Below are positions 10,501 to 20,888 of a stretch of 36,983 bases of DNA, in pieces. This DNA comes from Prevotella sp. (GTDB taxonomy: Bacteria > Bacteroidota > Bacteroidia > Bacteroidales > Bacteroidaceae). Both the position numbers and the translations under genes were made by a program. Each line of letters opens with the position of its first letter. Positions within the stretch are counted from its first letter, which is position 1. Location: assembly GCA_016291495.1 (NCBI GenBank), contig JAEEXI010000024.1, forward strand, positions 1 to 36,983. The letters are read 5' to 3'. Under the pieces are notes generated by a model, which was given only the letters and a program-made list of their open reading frames with translations, was not told the DNA's origin and did not search any database.

Positions 10501-11831
10501 TCGATCCACATACCAAGATTGTGCTCTCTACGATGAACGTGCCTTATGGTTCTTCTCTCTATTTCAAGAGTGGAGATACCGTGAAGAAAGGCGACAAGAT
10601 TGCCCAGTGGGATCCGTTCAATGCCGTCATCGTTACAGAATATGCAGGAACATTGAAGTTCCATGATGTCATCGAGGGTATTACCTTCCGTGCAGAGACC
10701 GACGATACTACCGGTTTGACCGAGAAAATCGTCACTGAGTCGAAGGACAAGTCAAAGGTTCCTACCTGCGATATCATTGGTGCTGACGGTGAGGTCATCG
10801 GTACCTATAACTTCCCTGTAGGTGGTCACGTTGTTGTTGAGGATGGTCAGACCGTTAAGACGGGTGAGACCCTCGTCAAGATTCCGCGTGCTGCTGCCAA
10901 GGGTGGTGATATCACCGGTGGTCTGCCCCGTGTTACCGAGCTCTTCGAGGCTCGTAACCCATCGAACCCTGCTATCGTATCTGAAATCGACGGTGAGGTC
11001 ACCATGGGTAAGGTAAAGCGTGGTAACCGTGAGATTATCGTTACCTCGAAGACTGGTGAGCAGCGCAAGTATCTCGTATCCCTGTCCAAGCAGATCCTGG
11101 TACAGGAGCACGACGCCGTACGTGCCGGTACGCCACTCTCCGACGGTGTCATCACACCTGCCGACATCCTTGCCATCAAGGGTCCCACGGCAGTACAGGA
11201 GTACATCGTTAATGAGGTACAGGACGTATACCGTCTGCAGGGTGTGAAGATCAACGACAAGCATTTTGAGATTATCGTCCGCCAGATGATGCGCAAGGTA
11301 CAGATCAACGATCCTGGTGATACCTCGTTCCTCGAGTCAGACATCATCGACAAGCTCGACTTCGCTGAGGAGAACGACCGTATCTGGGGTAAGAAGGTGG
11401 TCATCGACGCTGGTGACTCCGAGAACCTGCAGAAGGGTCAGATTGTCACTGCCCGTAAGTTGCGCGACGAGAACTCCATGCTGAAGCGCCGTGACCTGAG
11501 AATCGTTCAGGTGCGTGATGCAGTGCCCGCCACCTCTACGCAGATTCTGCAGGGTATCACCCGTGCAGCCCTTCAGACCAAGTCGTTCATGTCTGCTGCC
11601 TCCTTCCAGGAGACCACGAAGGTGCTCAACGAGGCTGCCATCCGTGGTAAGGTAGATACGCTTGAGGGCATGAAGGAGAACGTGATTGCCGGTCACCTCA
11701 TTCCTGCCGGTACGGGTCTTCGTGAGTTCGAGAAGATCATCGTCGGCTCTAAGGAGGACTATGAGCGTATGCAGGCCAACAAGAAGAATGTGCTCGACTT
11801 TGCTGAAGAGCCTGTTCTTGAGGAGAAGTAA
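7503..11831 (+). CDS. rpoC: DNA-directed RNA polymerase subunit beta'
   Basis: This is the beta' subunit, which holds the polymerase active site. The 1442-residue protein is full length for Bacteroidetes. The N-terminal zinc ribbon is seen as [13 protein letters not shown] with CDRCG (about residues 66-86). The catalytic magnesium loop [12 protein letters not shown] carries D484, D486 and D488. A second zinc site is visible in [13 protein letters not shown], followed by the [16 protein letters not shown] bridge-helix/trigger-loop region. It is downstream of rpoB in the same operon and is followed by a hairpin terminator. Confidence 0.99.
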   Translation: MAFKKDSKIKSNFTKITIGLASPEEILENSCGEVTKPETINYRTYKPERDGLFCERIFGPTKDYECACGKYKRIRYKGIVCDRCGVEVTEKKVRRERTGHIELVVPVAHIWYFRSLPNKIGYLLGLPTKKLDAIIYYERYVVIQPGVMAGKKDADGNDAIGANMYDLLSEEEYNEIVENKISPENDYLDDSDPNKFIAKMGAEAIYDLLIRLDLDSLSYELRDRANSDSSMQRKNEALKRLQVVEAFRSSVEKGINRPEWMIMKILPVTPPELRPLVPLDGGRFATSDLNDLYRRVIIRNNRLKRLMEIKAPEVILRNEKRMLQEAVDSLFDNSRKSSAVKSESNRPLKSLSDSLKGKQGRFRQNLLGKRVDYSARSVIVVGPELKMGECGLPKLMAAELYKPFIIRKLIERGIVKTVKSAKKIVDRREPVIWDILENVMKGHPVLLNRAPTLHRLGIQAFQPKLIEGKAIQLHPLACTAFNADFDGDQMAVHLPLSNEAILEAQILMLQSHNILNPANGAPITVPSQDMVLGLYYISKIRPGAKGEGLTFYGPEEAIIAHNEGKCDLHAQVKVMVDDIVDGKPCKHMVETSVGRVIVNGIIPKEVGYVNRIISKKSLRDIIADVIKNVGFAEACEFLDGIKNLGYRMAYEAGLSFNLDDIIIPESKKALVEKGNAEVQQITENYNMGFITDNERYNQVIDTWTHINNDLGNVLMKEMTEADQGFNAVFMMLDSGARGSKDQIRQLSGMRGLMAKPQKAGAEGAQIIENPILSNFKEGMSVLEYFISTHGARKGLADTAMKTADAGYLTRRLVDVSHDVIITEEDCGTLRGLVCTALKNGDEVISTLYERILGRVSVHDIIHPSTGELIVAAGEEITEPIAQAIEDSPIESVEIRSVLTCESKHGVCMKCYGRNLATRRMVQKGEAVGVIAAQAIGEPGTQLTLRTFHAGGVAANAAANASIVAKNDSMLEFEEVRTVPFDEDGRECEMVVSRLGEVRFVDPHTKIVLSTMNVPYGSSLYFKSGDTVKKGDKIAQWDPFNAVIVTEYAGTLKFHDVIEGITFRAETDDTTGLTEKIVTESKDKSKVPTCDIIGADGEVIGTYNFPVGGHVVVEDGQTVKTGETLVKIPRAAAKGGDITGGLPRVTELFEARNPSNPAIVSEIDGEVTMGKVKRGNREIIVTSKTGEQRKYLVSLSKQILVQEHDAVRAGTPLSDGVITPADILAIKGPTAVQEYIVNEVQDVYRLQGVKINDKHFEIIVRQMMRKVQINDPGDTSFLESDIIDKLDFAEENDRIWGKKVVIDAGDSENLQKGQIVTARKLRDENSMLKRRDLRIVQVRDAVPATSTQILQGITRAALQTKSFMSAASFQETTKVLNEAAIRGKVDTLEGMKENVIAGHLIPAGTGLREFEKIIVGSKEDYERMQANKKNVLDFAEEPVLEEK

Positions 11832-11852
11832 ATAATACCTATATCTAATAGA

Positions 11853-11890
11853 AGCCACCGCTGCAGTCATATGCAACGGCGGCTTTTTCT
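11853..11890 (+). terminator. Intrinsic terminator after rpoC
   Basis: An imperfect GC-rich stem (5' arm beginning AGCCACCGCTGC near 11853, 3' arm GCAACGGCGGCT ending near 11884, two mismatches) is followed by TTTTTCTTT. It closes the rpoBC transcript before the beta-galactosidase gene. Confidence 0.75.
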
Positions 11891-11945
11891 TTGTCATCCC
11901 GTTTCCGACTTTTGGGGTGCATTTCAATGATTGTCCCCTCATGTC

Positions 11946-12011
11946 TTGCTCATAGGTTGCTCATACCTTGCTCATAGGTATCTCATAGGCATCTCATAGG
12001 TTGCTCATAGG
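11946..12011. repeat. Six 11-bp tandem repeats, consensus TTGCTCATAGG
   Basis: Six uninterrupted 11-base units: 11946-11956 TTGCTCATAGG, 11957-11967 TTGCTCATACC, 11968-11978 TTGCTCATAGG, 11979-11989 TATCTCATAGG, 11990-12000 CATCTCATAGG and 12001-12011 TTGCTCATAGG. A diverged seventh unit, ATACTCTATCC, may follow (12012-12022). The array is non-coding and lies in the 419-base gap between rpoC and the GH2 gene. The rest of that gap holds the rpoC terminator, the GH2 promoter and about 160 bases in which I see nothing. Confidence 0.9.
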
Positions 12012-12185
12012 ATACTCTATCCTTTCTCTGACTTCAGGGGTCTGATCTGACTATGTTTAAAGTGTGTGTGGAATTAGGGTAGGAACCTATTTTCCTCTGT
12101 TTACCTGTCGCCTTAGCTTGAAGAGGCTATCTGTGCATTATAGTGTGACGCCAATTCGTTAAGCGAAGTGAAAAACTTCATGAAA

Positions 12186-12218
12186 TTTGTGGAAATAAAA
12201 AAAGAATGGTTACCTTTG
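12186..12218 (+). promoter_or_regulatory. Bacteroidetes-type promoter for the GH2 gene
   Basis: TTTG (12186-12189) is followed after 21 bases by TACCTTTG (12211-12218), matching the -33/-7 pattern TTTG and TAnnTTTG. It leaves a leader of about 25 bases before the ATG at 12251. Confidence 0.65.
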
Positions 12219-12229
12219 TCCATTAATAA

Positions 12230-15313
<3,084 letters not shown>

Positions 15314-15345
15314 TGAACAAAAAGTAATATATAATAATAAAAAGT

Positions 15346-15669
15346 ATGGAAAATAACGAGAAAAACCAGCAGCAGGGACAGCTGCAATTGGAATTGCCAC
15401 AGGAAGTGGCTCAGGGCGAGTATGCCAATTTCGCCATCATCTCACACTCCAGCAGTGACTTCGTGATTGACTTCGCCAGGGTGCTTCCTGGTGTGCCGAA
15501 GGCTCCCGTGAGGAGCCGCGTCATCCTGGCTCCAGAGCATGCCAAGCGACTGCTTGGCGCCTTGCAGGAGAACATCATGAGATATGAGCGAGAGTTCGGT
15601 CCTATTAAGATTCCCAATCAGGAACCACGTACTATTTCCCCGTTTAATGTAGGCAAAGGGGAAGCATGA
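15346..15669 (+). CDS. DUF3467 family small protein
   Basis: A 107-residue cytoplasmic protein of unknown function. It has no signal peptide or membrane segment. The family pattern is visible as EYANFAIISHSSSDFVIDFA, RVLPGVPKAPVRSRVILAP and HAKRLLGALQENIMRYE, followed by a conserved G-P-I ending. DUF3467 genes are commonly found near rpoC and rpsL in Bacteroidetes, and it keeps that place here although a GH2 gene lies upstream. A glutamine-rich stretch (NQQQGQLQLELPQ) occupies residues 7-19. The gene ends before a strong intrinsic terminator, so it is not in the rpsL transcript. Confidence 0.85.
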   Translation: MENNEKNQQQGQLQLELPQEVAQGEYANFAIISHSSSDFVIDFARVLPGVPKAPVRSRVILAPEHAKRLLGALQENIMRYEREFGPIKIPNQEPRTISPFNVGKGEA

Positions 15670-15686
15670 GGCAGTTAATTTTTCTT

Positions 15687-15732
15687 AAAACACTTATTTT
15701 GTGTTAAAAATCACAAGGTAAGTGTTTTTTCG
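15687..15732 (+). terminator. Intrinsic terminator after the DUF3467 gene
   Basis: AAAACACTTA (15687-15696) pairs perfectly with TAAGTGTTTT (15719-15728), with an inner TTGTG/CACAA stem, and runs into a T tract. It separates the DUF3467 gene from the rpsL promoter. Confidence 0.85.
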
Positions 15733-15743
15733 TATCTTATTAA

Positions 15744-15775
15744 TTAGGTGGATTGGCGAAAAGTTCGTACCTTTG
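15744..15775 (+). promoter_or_regulatory. Promoter for the rpsL-rpsG-fusA-rpsJ unit
   Basis: TACCTTTG (15768-15775), followed by CAGCC, is a clear -7 box; a weak -33 candidate TTAG lies at 15744-15747, 20 bases upstream. The same TACCTTTGCAGCC core recurs at the rplC promoter. The 80-base leader contains a small imperfect hairpin (GCG-CCT pairing AGG-CGC, 15786-15805). Confidence 0.7.
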
Positions 15776-15860
15776 CAGCCCAAAAGCGACCTGTGAGTAG
15801 GGCGCACTATGTCAAGTTGAATATATACATATAATATAATATTTTAAAAATCAAACAATT

Positions 15861-16241
15861 ATGCCTACAATTTCACAATTGGTAAGAAAAGGCAGAAAGG
15901 TGCTCGTTGACAAGAGCAAGTCACCCGCGCTGGACTCATGTCCCCAGCGCCGTGGTGTCTGTGTTCGTGTGTACACAACGACCCCGAAGAAGCCTAATTC
16001 GGCTATGCGTAAGGTAGCCCGTGTTCGCTTGACTAACCAGAAGGAAGTCAACAGTTACATTCCCGGAGAGGGACACAACTTGCAGGAGCACAGCATCGTG
16101 CTGGTTCGTGGCGGTCGTGTAAAGGACCTTCCCGGTGTACGTTATCACATCGTTCGTGGTACATTGGATACCGCCGGTGTTGCCAGCCGTACTCAGCGTC
16201 GTTCTAAGTATGGTGCTAAGCGTCCTAAGGCTAAGAAATAA
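15861..16241 (+). CDS. rpsL: 30S ribosomal protein S12
   Basis: S12 lies at the decoding centre and affects translational accuracy. The 126-residue product is full length. The [13 protein letters not shown] motif carries K43 and the [13 protein letters not shown] motif carries K88, both being the streptomycin-sensitive residues; D89 is the usual methylthiolation site. It heads the str operon (rpsL, rpsG, fusA) after a clear promoter. The 176-base gap to rpsG contains a small hairpin that may be a leader element. Nothing else is unusual. Confidence 0.98.
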   Translation: MPTISQLVRKGRKVLVDKSKSPALDSCPQRRGVCVRVYTTTPKKPNSAMRKVARVRLTNQKEVNSYIPGEGHNLQEHSIVLVRGGRVKDLPGVRYHIVRGTLDTAGVASRTQRRSKYGAKRPKAKK

Positions 16242-16275
16242 TAACCGGAGAGGGTTATAAGCCGAGAGGACTATC

Positions 16276-16294
16276 ACGGTAGGGAAACTGCCGT
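16276..16294 (+). promoter_or_regulatory. Small hairpin in the rpsL-rpsG gap
   Basis: ACGGTAG (16276-16282) pairs with CTGCCGT (16288-16294) with one wobble, around the loop GGAAA. It lies in a 176-base untranslated gap inside the str operon, where S7 autoregulation acts in E. coli. A regulatory role here is only a guess. Confidence 0.4.
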
Positions 16295-16417
16295 ACATAA
16301 AAAAGTAAAAATCGTTTTGCTGGAGAATTGTTAAAGACAGGTTGAGTAAATGCTCATGTGAGAGCGTTGAAGAACAAGAAAGAACAGCCCCAAGCAGACA
16401 TTAATTCAAAAACAAAA

Positions 16418-16894
16418 ATGAGAAAAGCAAAACCCAAGAAGCGTGTGATCCTGCCGGATCCAGTCTTCAACGACAAGAAAGTGTCGAAGTTTGTGAACCA
16501 TCTGATGTACGATGGTAAGAAATCTCTGTCTTATGAGATTTTCTACAATGCCCTTGAGAATGTCAAGGCTAAGATGAAGGATGAGGAGAAGTCAGCTCTG
16601 GAAATCTGGAAGCAGGCACTCGACAACATCACTCCTCAGGTAGAGGTAAAGAGCCGCCGTATCGGTGGTGCTACTTTCCAGGTACCTACTGAGATTCGTC
16701 CTGACCGTAAGGAGAGCATCTCTATGAAGAACATGATTGCGTTTGCTCGCAAGCGTAGCGGTAAGTCTATGGCTGACAAGCTGGCTGCTGAGATCATGGA
16801 CGCTTTCAACAACCAGGGTGGTGCCTTCAAGCGTAAGGAGGATATGCACCGTATGGCTGAGGCTAACCGTGCATTCGCTCACTTCCGTTTCTAA
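16418..16894 (+). CDS. rpsG: 30S ribosomal protein S7
   Basis: S7 starts assembly of the 30S head by binding the 3' domain of 16S rRNA. From the ATG at 16418 the product is 158 residues, beginning [19 protein letters not shown], the standard Bacteroidetes N-terminus. An in-frame GTG at 16358 would add 20 residues without homology to known S7 and is rejected. Conserved parts include [30 protein letters not shown] and the C-terminal [16 protein letters not shown]. The stop codon is the first three bases of an 8-bp tandem repeat array before fusA. Confidence 0.96.
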   Translation: MRKAKPKKRVILPDPVFNDKKVSKFVNHLMYDGKKSLSYEIFYNALENVKAKMKDEEKSALEIWKQALDNITPQVEVKSRRIGGATFQVPTEIRPDRKESISMKNMIAFARKRSGKSMADKLAAEIMDAFNNQGGAFKRKEDMHRMAEANRAFAHFRF

Positions 16895-16922
16895 AAGGTA
16901 AAAAGGTAAAAAAGTAAAAAGG
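16892..16922. repeat. TAAAAAGG tandem array between rpsG and fusA
   Basis: Four units, TAAAAGG (16892-16898), TAAAAAGG (16899-16906), TAAAAAAG (16907-16914) and TAAAAAGG (16915-16922), start on the rpsG stop codon TAA and fill most of the 36-base gap to the fusA ATG. The last unit lies eight bases before the ATG, so it could also act as a ribosome-binding tract. Confidence 0.8.
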
Positions 16923-16930
16923 ATATAGAC

Positions 16931-19060
16931 ATGGCAAATCGCGATTTACATTTGACCCGCAATATTGGTATCATGGCCCACATCGATGCCGGTAAGACCA
17001 CTACGTCTGAGCGTATCCTGTTCTACACAGGTAAGACGCACAAGATCGGTGAGGTGCACGATGGTGCTGCTACCATGGACTGGATGGCCCAGGAGCAGGA
17101 GCGTGGTATCACTATCACGTCAGCTGCTACCACCTGTAACTGGAATTGGGGTGGTAAGGAGTTCAAGATCAACTTGATCGACACTCCGGGACACGTGGAT
17201 TTCACCGCTGAGGTGGAGCGTTCACTGCGTGTGCTCGACGGAGCTGTTGCTACTTACTCTGCTGCTGATGGTGTTCAGCCTCAGTCTGAGACTGTTTGGC
17301 GTCAGGCCGACAAGTATAACGTTCCCCGTATCGGTTACGTGAACAAGATGGACCGTTCAGGTGCTGACTTCTTCGAGACTGTTCAGCAGATGAAGGACAT
17401 CCTCGGTGCTAACCCCGTTGTGATCCAGGTGCCCATCGGTGCTGAGGAGAACTTCAAGGGCCTGGTTGACCTGATTAAGATGAAGGCTATTCTGTGGCAC
17501 GATGAGACCATGGGTGCTGAGTATGATATCGAGGACATCCCCGCTGACCTGCAGGCAGAGTGCGACGAGTGGCGTAACAAGCTGCTCGAGGCTGCTGCTG
17601 AGTATGACGAGGCCCTGATGGAGAAGTACTTCGACGATCCCAACTCAATTACTGAGGACGAGATTATCGCTGCTATCCGCAAGGGTACCATCTCAATGCA
17701 ATGCACGCCTATGCTGCTCGGTTCTTCTTATAAGAACAAGGGTGTTCAGCCCCTGCTCGATGCCGTTTGTGCCTTCCTGCCCGCTCCTGTTGACGTGGAG
17801 ATGGTGATGGGTACCAACCCCAGCACAGAGGAGGAAGAGGGCCGCAAGCCCAGCGAGGACGAGCCAACTTCAGCGCTCGCATTCAAGATTGCTACCGATC
17901 CTTATATGGGTCGTCTGGTATTCTTCCGCGTCTACTCTGGTAGCGTGAAGGCCGGTTCTTACGTTTACAACCCCCGTTCGGGCAAGAAAGAGCGTATCAG
18001 TCGTCTGTTCCAGATGAACTCTAACAAGGAGATTCCTATGGATTCTATCGACGCTGGTGATATCGGCGCAGGTGTAGGTTTCAAGGATATCCGCACTGGT
18101 GATACCCTCTGTGACGAGGAGAAGCCTATCGTGCTGGAGTCTATGACTTTCCCCGACACTGTGATTTCTATCGCCGTAGAGCCTAAGTCTCAGGCTGACG
18201 TTGCCAAGCTTGACAACGGTCTGGCTAAGTTGGCTGAGGAAGACCCCACTTTCACCGTTCGTACCGACGAGCAGAGTGGTCAGACCATTATCTCTGGTAT
18301 GGGTGAGCTCCACCTCGACATCATCATCGACCGTCTGAAGCGTGAGTTCAAGGTTGAGTGTAATCAGGGTAAGCCCCAGGTGAACTACAAGGAGGCTATC
18401 ACGAAGACCGTCATGAACTATCGTGAGGTTTACAAGAAGCAGTCTGGTGGTCGCGGTAAGTTCGCTGATATCATCGTGAACGTTGGTCCTGTGGACGACG
18501 ATTGGGATATCAAGGAGAACGGCGGTCTGCAGTTCGTCAACGAGGTGAAGGGTGGTAACATTCCTAAGGAGTTCATCCCCTCTATCCAGAAGGGCTTCGA
18601 GGCTGCTATGAAGAACGGTATCCTCGGTGGCTATCCCGTTGACTCGCTGAAGGTTGTCGTAGTGGATGGTTCGTTCCATCCCGTTGACTCTGACCAGTTG
18701 TCATTCGAAATCGCTGCCCAGATGGCTTACAAGGCAGTCTGCGCTCAGGCTAAGCCCGTGCTGATGGAGCCCATTATGAAACTCGAGGTGGTTACTCCTG
18801 AGGAGAATATGGGTGACGTCATCGGTGACCTGAACAAGCGTCGTGGTCAGGTTGAGGGTATGGAAGAGGCTCGCAGTGGTGCTCGTGTCGTCAAGGCTAA
18901 GGTGCCCCTGTCAGAGATGTTCGGTTATGTAACCGCTCTGCGTACCATCACTTCTGGTCGTGCTACCAGCTCTATGGAGTACAGCCACCACGCTCCTCTG
19001 TCTTCAGCTCTGGCTAAGGCCGTGCTCGAGGAGGTTAAGGGCCGTGCAGATTTAGTCTAA
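16931..19060 (+). CDS. fusA: Elongation factor G
   Basis: EF-G drives GTP-dependent translocation of tRNA and mRNA through the ribosome. The 709-residue protein has the normal length. GTPase motifs are intact: [14 protein letters not shown] (P-loop, K22), DTPGHVDFT and [10 protein letters not shown]. Domain II follows, then domain III ([11 protein letters not shown]), domain IV ([11 protein letters not shown]) and domain V ([19 protein letters not shown]). Its stop codon forms the first three bases of a five-unit 7-bp repeat, and a hairpin follows before rpsJ. It is the third gene of the str operon. Confidence 0.98.
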   Translation: MANRDLHLTRNIGIMAHIDAGKTTTSERILFYTGKTHKIGEVHDGAATMDWMAQEQERGITITSAATTCNWNWGGKEFKINLIDTPGHVDFTAEVERSLRVLDGAVATYSAADGVQPQSETVWRQADKYNVPRIGYVNKMDRSGADFFETVQQMKDILGANPVVIQVPIGAEENFKGLVDLIKMKAILWHDETMGAEYDIEDIPADLQAECDEWRNKLLEAAAEYDEALMEKYFDDPNSITEDEIIAAIRKGTISMQCTPMLLGSSYKNKGVQPLLDAVCAFLPAPVDVEMVMGTNPSTEEEEGRKPSEDEPTSALAFKIATDPYMGRLVFFRVYSGSVKAGSYVYNPRSGKKERISRLFQMNSNKEIPMDSIDAGDIGAGVGFKDIRTGDTLCDEEKPIVLESMTFPDTVISIAVEPKSQADVAKLDNGLAKLAEEDPTFTVRTDEQSGQTIISGMGELHLDIIIDRLKREFKVECNQGKPQVNYKEAITKTVMNYREVYKKQSGGRGKFADIIVNVGPVDDDWDIKENGGLQFVNEVKGGNIPKEFIPSIQKGFEAAMKNGILGGYPVDSLKVVVVDGSFHPVDSDQLSFEIAAQMAYKAVCAQAKPVLMEPIMKLEVVTPEENMGDVIGDLNKRRGQVEGMEEARSGARVVKAKVPLSEMFGYVTALRTITSGRATSSMEYSHHAPLSSALAKAVLEEVKGRADLV

Positions 19061-19092
19061 TTGACAATTGATAATTGACAATTGATAATTAA
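19058..19092. repeat. Five 7-bp TAATTGA/CAATTGA units after fusA
   Basis: Units are TAATTGA (19058-19064, its first three bases being the fusA stop codon), CAATTGA, TAATTGA, CAATTGA and TAATTAA (ending 19092). Unit sequence, length and copy number match the array between rpoB and rpoC. Confidence 0.85.
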
Positions 19093-19093
19093 C

Positions 19094-19130
19094 GGAGTGC
19101 CGCTGAGCAAATGACTCTTTAGCGGCCTCC
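19094..19130 (+). promoter_or_regulatory. Hairpin between fusA and rpsJ
   Basis: GGAG-T-GCCGCT (19094-19104) pairs with AGCGGCCTCC (19121-19130) over ten base pairs with one bulged T; an inner GAG/CTC pair is possible in the loop. No T tract follows, so it is less likely a terminator than a leader or mRNA-stabilising structure before rpsJ. Confidence 0.5.
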
Positions 19131-19163
19131 ATATTTAAATAACAAATAAAAAGTTTAAAGACA

Positions 19164-19469
19164 ATGAGTCAGAAAATTCGTATCAAGCTGAAGAGCTACG
19201 ACCACAAACTCGTAGACAAGTCAGCAGAGAAGATTGTGAAGGCCGTAAAGGCTACTGGTGCCATCATCAGCGGTCCAATTCCCCTTCCCACCCACAAGCG
19301 TATCTACACCGTTAACCGCTCTACCTTCGTTAACAAGAAGGCTCGTGAGCAGTTCCAGCTGTCAGACTATAAGCGTCTGATCGACATCTACAGCTCAACG
19401 GCTAAGACTGTTGATGCCCTGATGAAGCTCGAACTCCCCAGCGGTGTTGAGGTAGAAATCAAGGTGTAG
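19164..19469 (+). CDS. rpsJ: 30S ribosomal protein S10
   Basis: S10 is a 30S head protein and also the partner of NusB and NusG. The 101-residue product is full length, with conserved [20 protein letters not shown] at the N-terminus, then [19 protein letters not shown] and [19 protein letters not shown]. In most Bacteroidetes I would expect rplC next; instead a kinase-like gene starts six bases after the stop and rplC is almost 12 kb away. S10 is thus expressed from the str unit, apart from the rest of its operon. Confidence 0.98.
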   Translation: MSQKIRIKLKSYDHKLVDKSAEKIVKAVKATGAIISGPIPLPTHKRIYTVNRSTFVNKKAREQFQLSDYKRLIDIYSSTAKTVDALMKLELPSGVEVEIKV

Positions 19470-19475
19470 TTTAGT

Positions 19476-20096
19476 ATGAACAAGAACAATCACTTCGTCA
19501 TCACCATCAACCGCGAGTTAGGCAGCGGCGGCAGGACTGTCGGTCGCAAACTGGCAGAGCTGTTGGGGGTGAAGTATTACGACAAGGCGATTGTGCAGGG
19601 ATTGACCGAGAAATACGGTCTTACCGCTGAGCAGATAGAACAGTTGAAGGCGCAGGAAAAGTCTTCCTGGTGGGGTGAGTTGCAGGACCGTTGCAAGACG
19701 CTGCTGAGTGCCAACCGTCAGGAGAAGCCCTCCACAGCCGCCATGTTCGAGACAGAGCGCCGCATCCTGGAGGGACTTGCTCGTGAGGAGTCCTGTGTGG
19801 TGGCAGGCAGAAGCGGTTTTCTGATTTTCCGTGAGCATCCCAACCACCTGAATGTCTTTATTCAGGCATCCACTGAGCACCGCATAGAGCGGTTGATAAG
19901 GAAACGGGGCATCAGCTATGCCGCAGCCCTTGACATCCTCGACGAGGTGGATGAGGGTCGTGAGGCATACTTGAAGAAGTACAGCGACCGTTCCCGTTAC
20001 GACACCCGCAACTATGACGTGGTGATCTCGATGGACCACATGACGGAAGACGATGCCGTTGCCGTCATCATGGAGTTCGTCAACCGCCAGGAGTGA
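19476..20096 (+). CDS. Cytidylate kinase-like family protein
   Basis: A 206-residue protein resembling the cytidylate kinase-like family (Cytidylate_kin2 type), predicted to be a cytoplasmic nucleotide-binding kinase; the substrate is unknown. The glycine-rich loop is RELGSGGRTVG (residues 13-23), where R20 occupies the place of the usual P-loop lysine, a feature of this group. Other family traits are KLAELLGVKYYDKAIV, a mid-protein CVVAGRSGFLIF and a C-terminal DRSRYDTRNYDVVISMD. It starts six bases after rpsJ, so both are almost certainly co-transcribed, and a perfect terminator follows. It is not the canonical cmk. Confidence 0.85.
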   Translation: MNKNNHFVITINRELGSGGRTVGRKLAELLGVKYYDKAIVQGLTEKYGLTAEQIEQLKAQEKSSWWGELQDRCKTLLSANRQEKPSTAAMFETERRILEGLAREESCVVAGRSGFLIFREHPNHLNVFIQASTEHRIERLIRKRGISYAAALDILDEVDEGREAYLKKYSDRSRYDTRNYDVVISMDHMTEDDAVAVIMEFVNRQE

Positions 20097-20114
20097 CCCT
20101 TGTTCTAAAAAGAT

Positions 20115-20155
20115 AAGTCCCTGCCGAGCAGTATGCCAGGCAGGGACTTCTTTGT
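20115..20155 (+). terminator. Intrinsic terminator after the kinase-like gene
   Basis: AAGTCCCTGCC (20115-20125) pairs perfectly with GGCAGGGACTT (20139-20149), 11 base pairs, followed by CTTTGT. It ends the rpsL-to-kinase transcript, so rplC cannot be reached from this unit without read-through. Confidence 0.85.
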
Positions 20156-20165
20156 AACATTGAAG

Positions 20166-20195
20166 TTTGGAAACTAATATCACTATCTATTTAAA
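20166..20195 (+). promoter_or_regulatory. Weak promoter candidate for the beta-barrel gene
   Basis: TTTG (20166-20169) lies 18 bases before TATTTAAA (20188-20195), which only partly fits TAnnTTTG. A promoter is expected here because a terminator lies just upstream, but the match is poor. Confidence 0.3.
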
Positions 20196-20208
20196 GATTT
20201 AAGGAATA

Positions 20209-20871
20209 ATGGAAAAGAGAAGACTCTTGTTAGCTTTCGCGCTGATGACAACGCTTTTTGCCAATGCACAATGGAGGGTCGGTGTCACTGCCGGAGCAGA
20301 CTATAACGTGTTCTCCATCGACAAGCAGTACATGACCGACGTTTTGTTCGACGGACGCTGGGGTGTTACTTACGGCGTTACGGGACAGTACAATTTTACC
20401 GACTGGTTCGGTGTCCGTGCCGATTTCAACCTGACACAGAAGAATTACCGGATGCACCGGGCAAACATTGAGGAAGTCGACCTCAAGTATCGTAACACCT
20501 ACTTGCAGCTGCCCGTCATGGCATCGTTCAGCTTCGGCGGCAAGAAACTGCGCGGTTTCTGTAACCTCGGTGTCTATGGCGGATACTGGGTTCACAGCTA
20601 CCGTTCCGGTAAGGACATAAACTCGTTCACAGGTCAGTCTTTCGACATCAAGGGGAAGGTGGAGTTCGACAGCGACCGTGACAAACGCTGGGACTGCGGT
20701 CTCGTGGGTGGCGTAGGTATGGAATACCGGTTCGCTGAGCACTGGGCGGCACAGGTGGAGGTGCGCCACTACTACAGCACCACCAGCACCACCAAGCAGT
20801 ATATGAGGAACAAAGACTACCGCTATCACTCAACGACGGCAATCCAGCTGGGTGCAAGCTATATCTTTTAA
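20209..20871 (+). CDS. Outer-membrane beta-barrel protein (PorT/OmpW-like fold)
   Basis: A 220-residue protein predicted to form a small outer-membrane beta-barrel. It starts with a signal peptide (MEKRRLLLAFALMTTLFANA, cleavage likely before QWRVG). The rest is rich in alternating aromatic and glycine beta strands such as WRVGVTAGADYNVF, WGVTYGVTGQYNFTDWFGVR, LRGFCNLGVYGGYW and GGVGMEYRFAEHW. The last residue is phenylalanine (IQLGASYIF), a typical barrel-assembly end signal. It fits the general PorT/outer membrane beta-barrel family of Bacteroidetes; no specific role can be given. It precedes a lipoprotein peptidase by 17 bases. Confidence 0.8.
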   Translation: MEKRRLLLAFALMTTLFANAQWRVGVTAGADYNVFSIDKQYMTDVLFDGRWGVTYGVTGQYNFTDWFGVRADFNLTQKNYRMHRANIEEVDLKYRNTYLQLPVMASFSFGGKKLRGFCNLGVYGGYWVHSYRSGKDINSFTGQSFDIKGKVEFDSDRDKRWDCGLVGGVGMEYRFAEHWAAQVEVRHYYSTTSTTKQYMRNKDYRYHSTTAIQLGASYIF

Positions 20872-20888
20872 CTAAAACAAAGGAAACA

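Noticed and set aside
10035..11404. Several 170-210 residue minus-strand frames in rpoC
   Set aside because: They overlap each other and the conserved rpoC frame and carry no motif.
11946..12022. CRISPR array
   Set aside because: Units are 11 bases with no spacers between them.
16358..16417. GTG start adding 20 residues to S7
   Set aside because: The extra residues do not match S7 proteins and the ATG at 16418 gives the standard N-terminus.
19476..20096. Possible canonical cytidylate kinase (cmk)
   Set aside because: The nucleotide loop lacks the usual P-loop lysine and the sequence fits the cytidylate kinase-like group.
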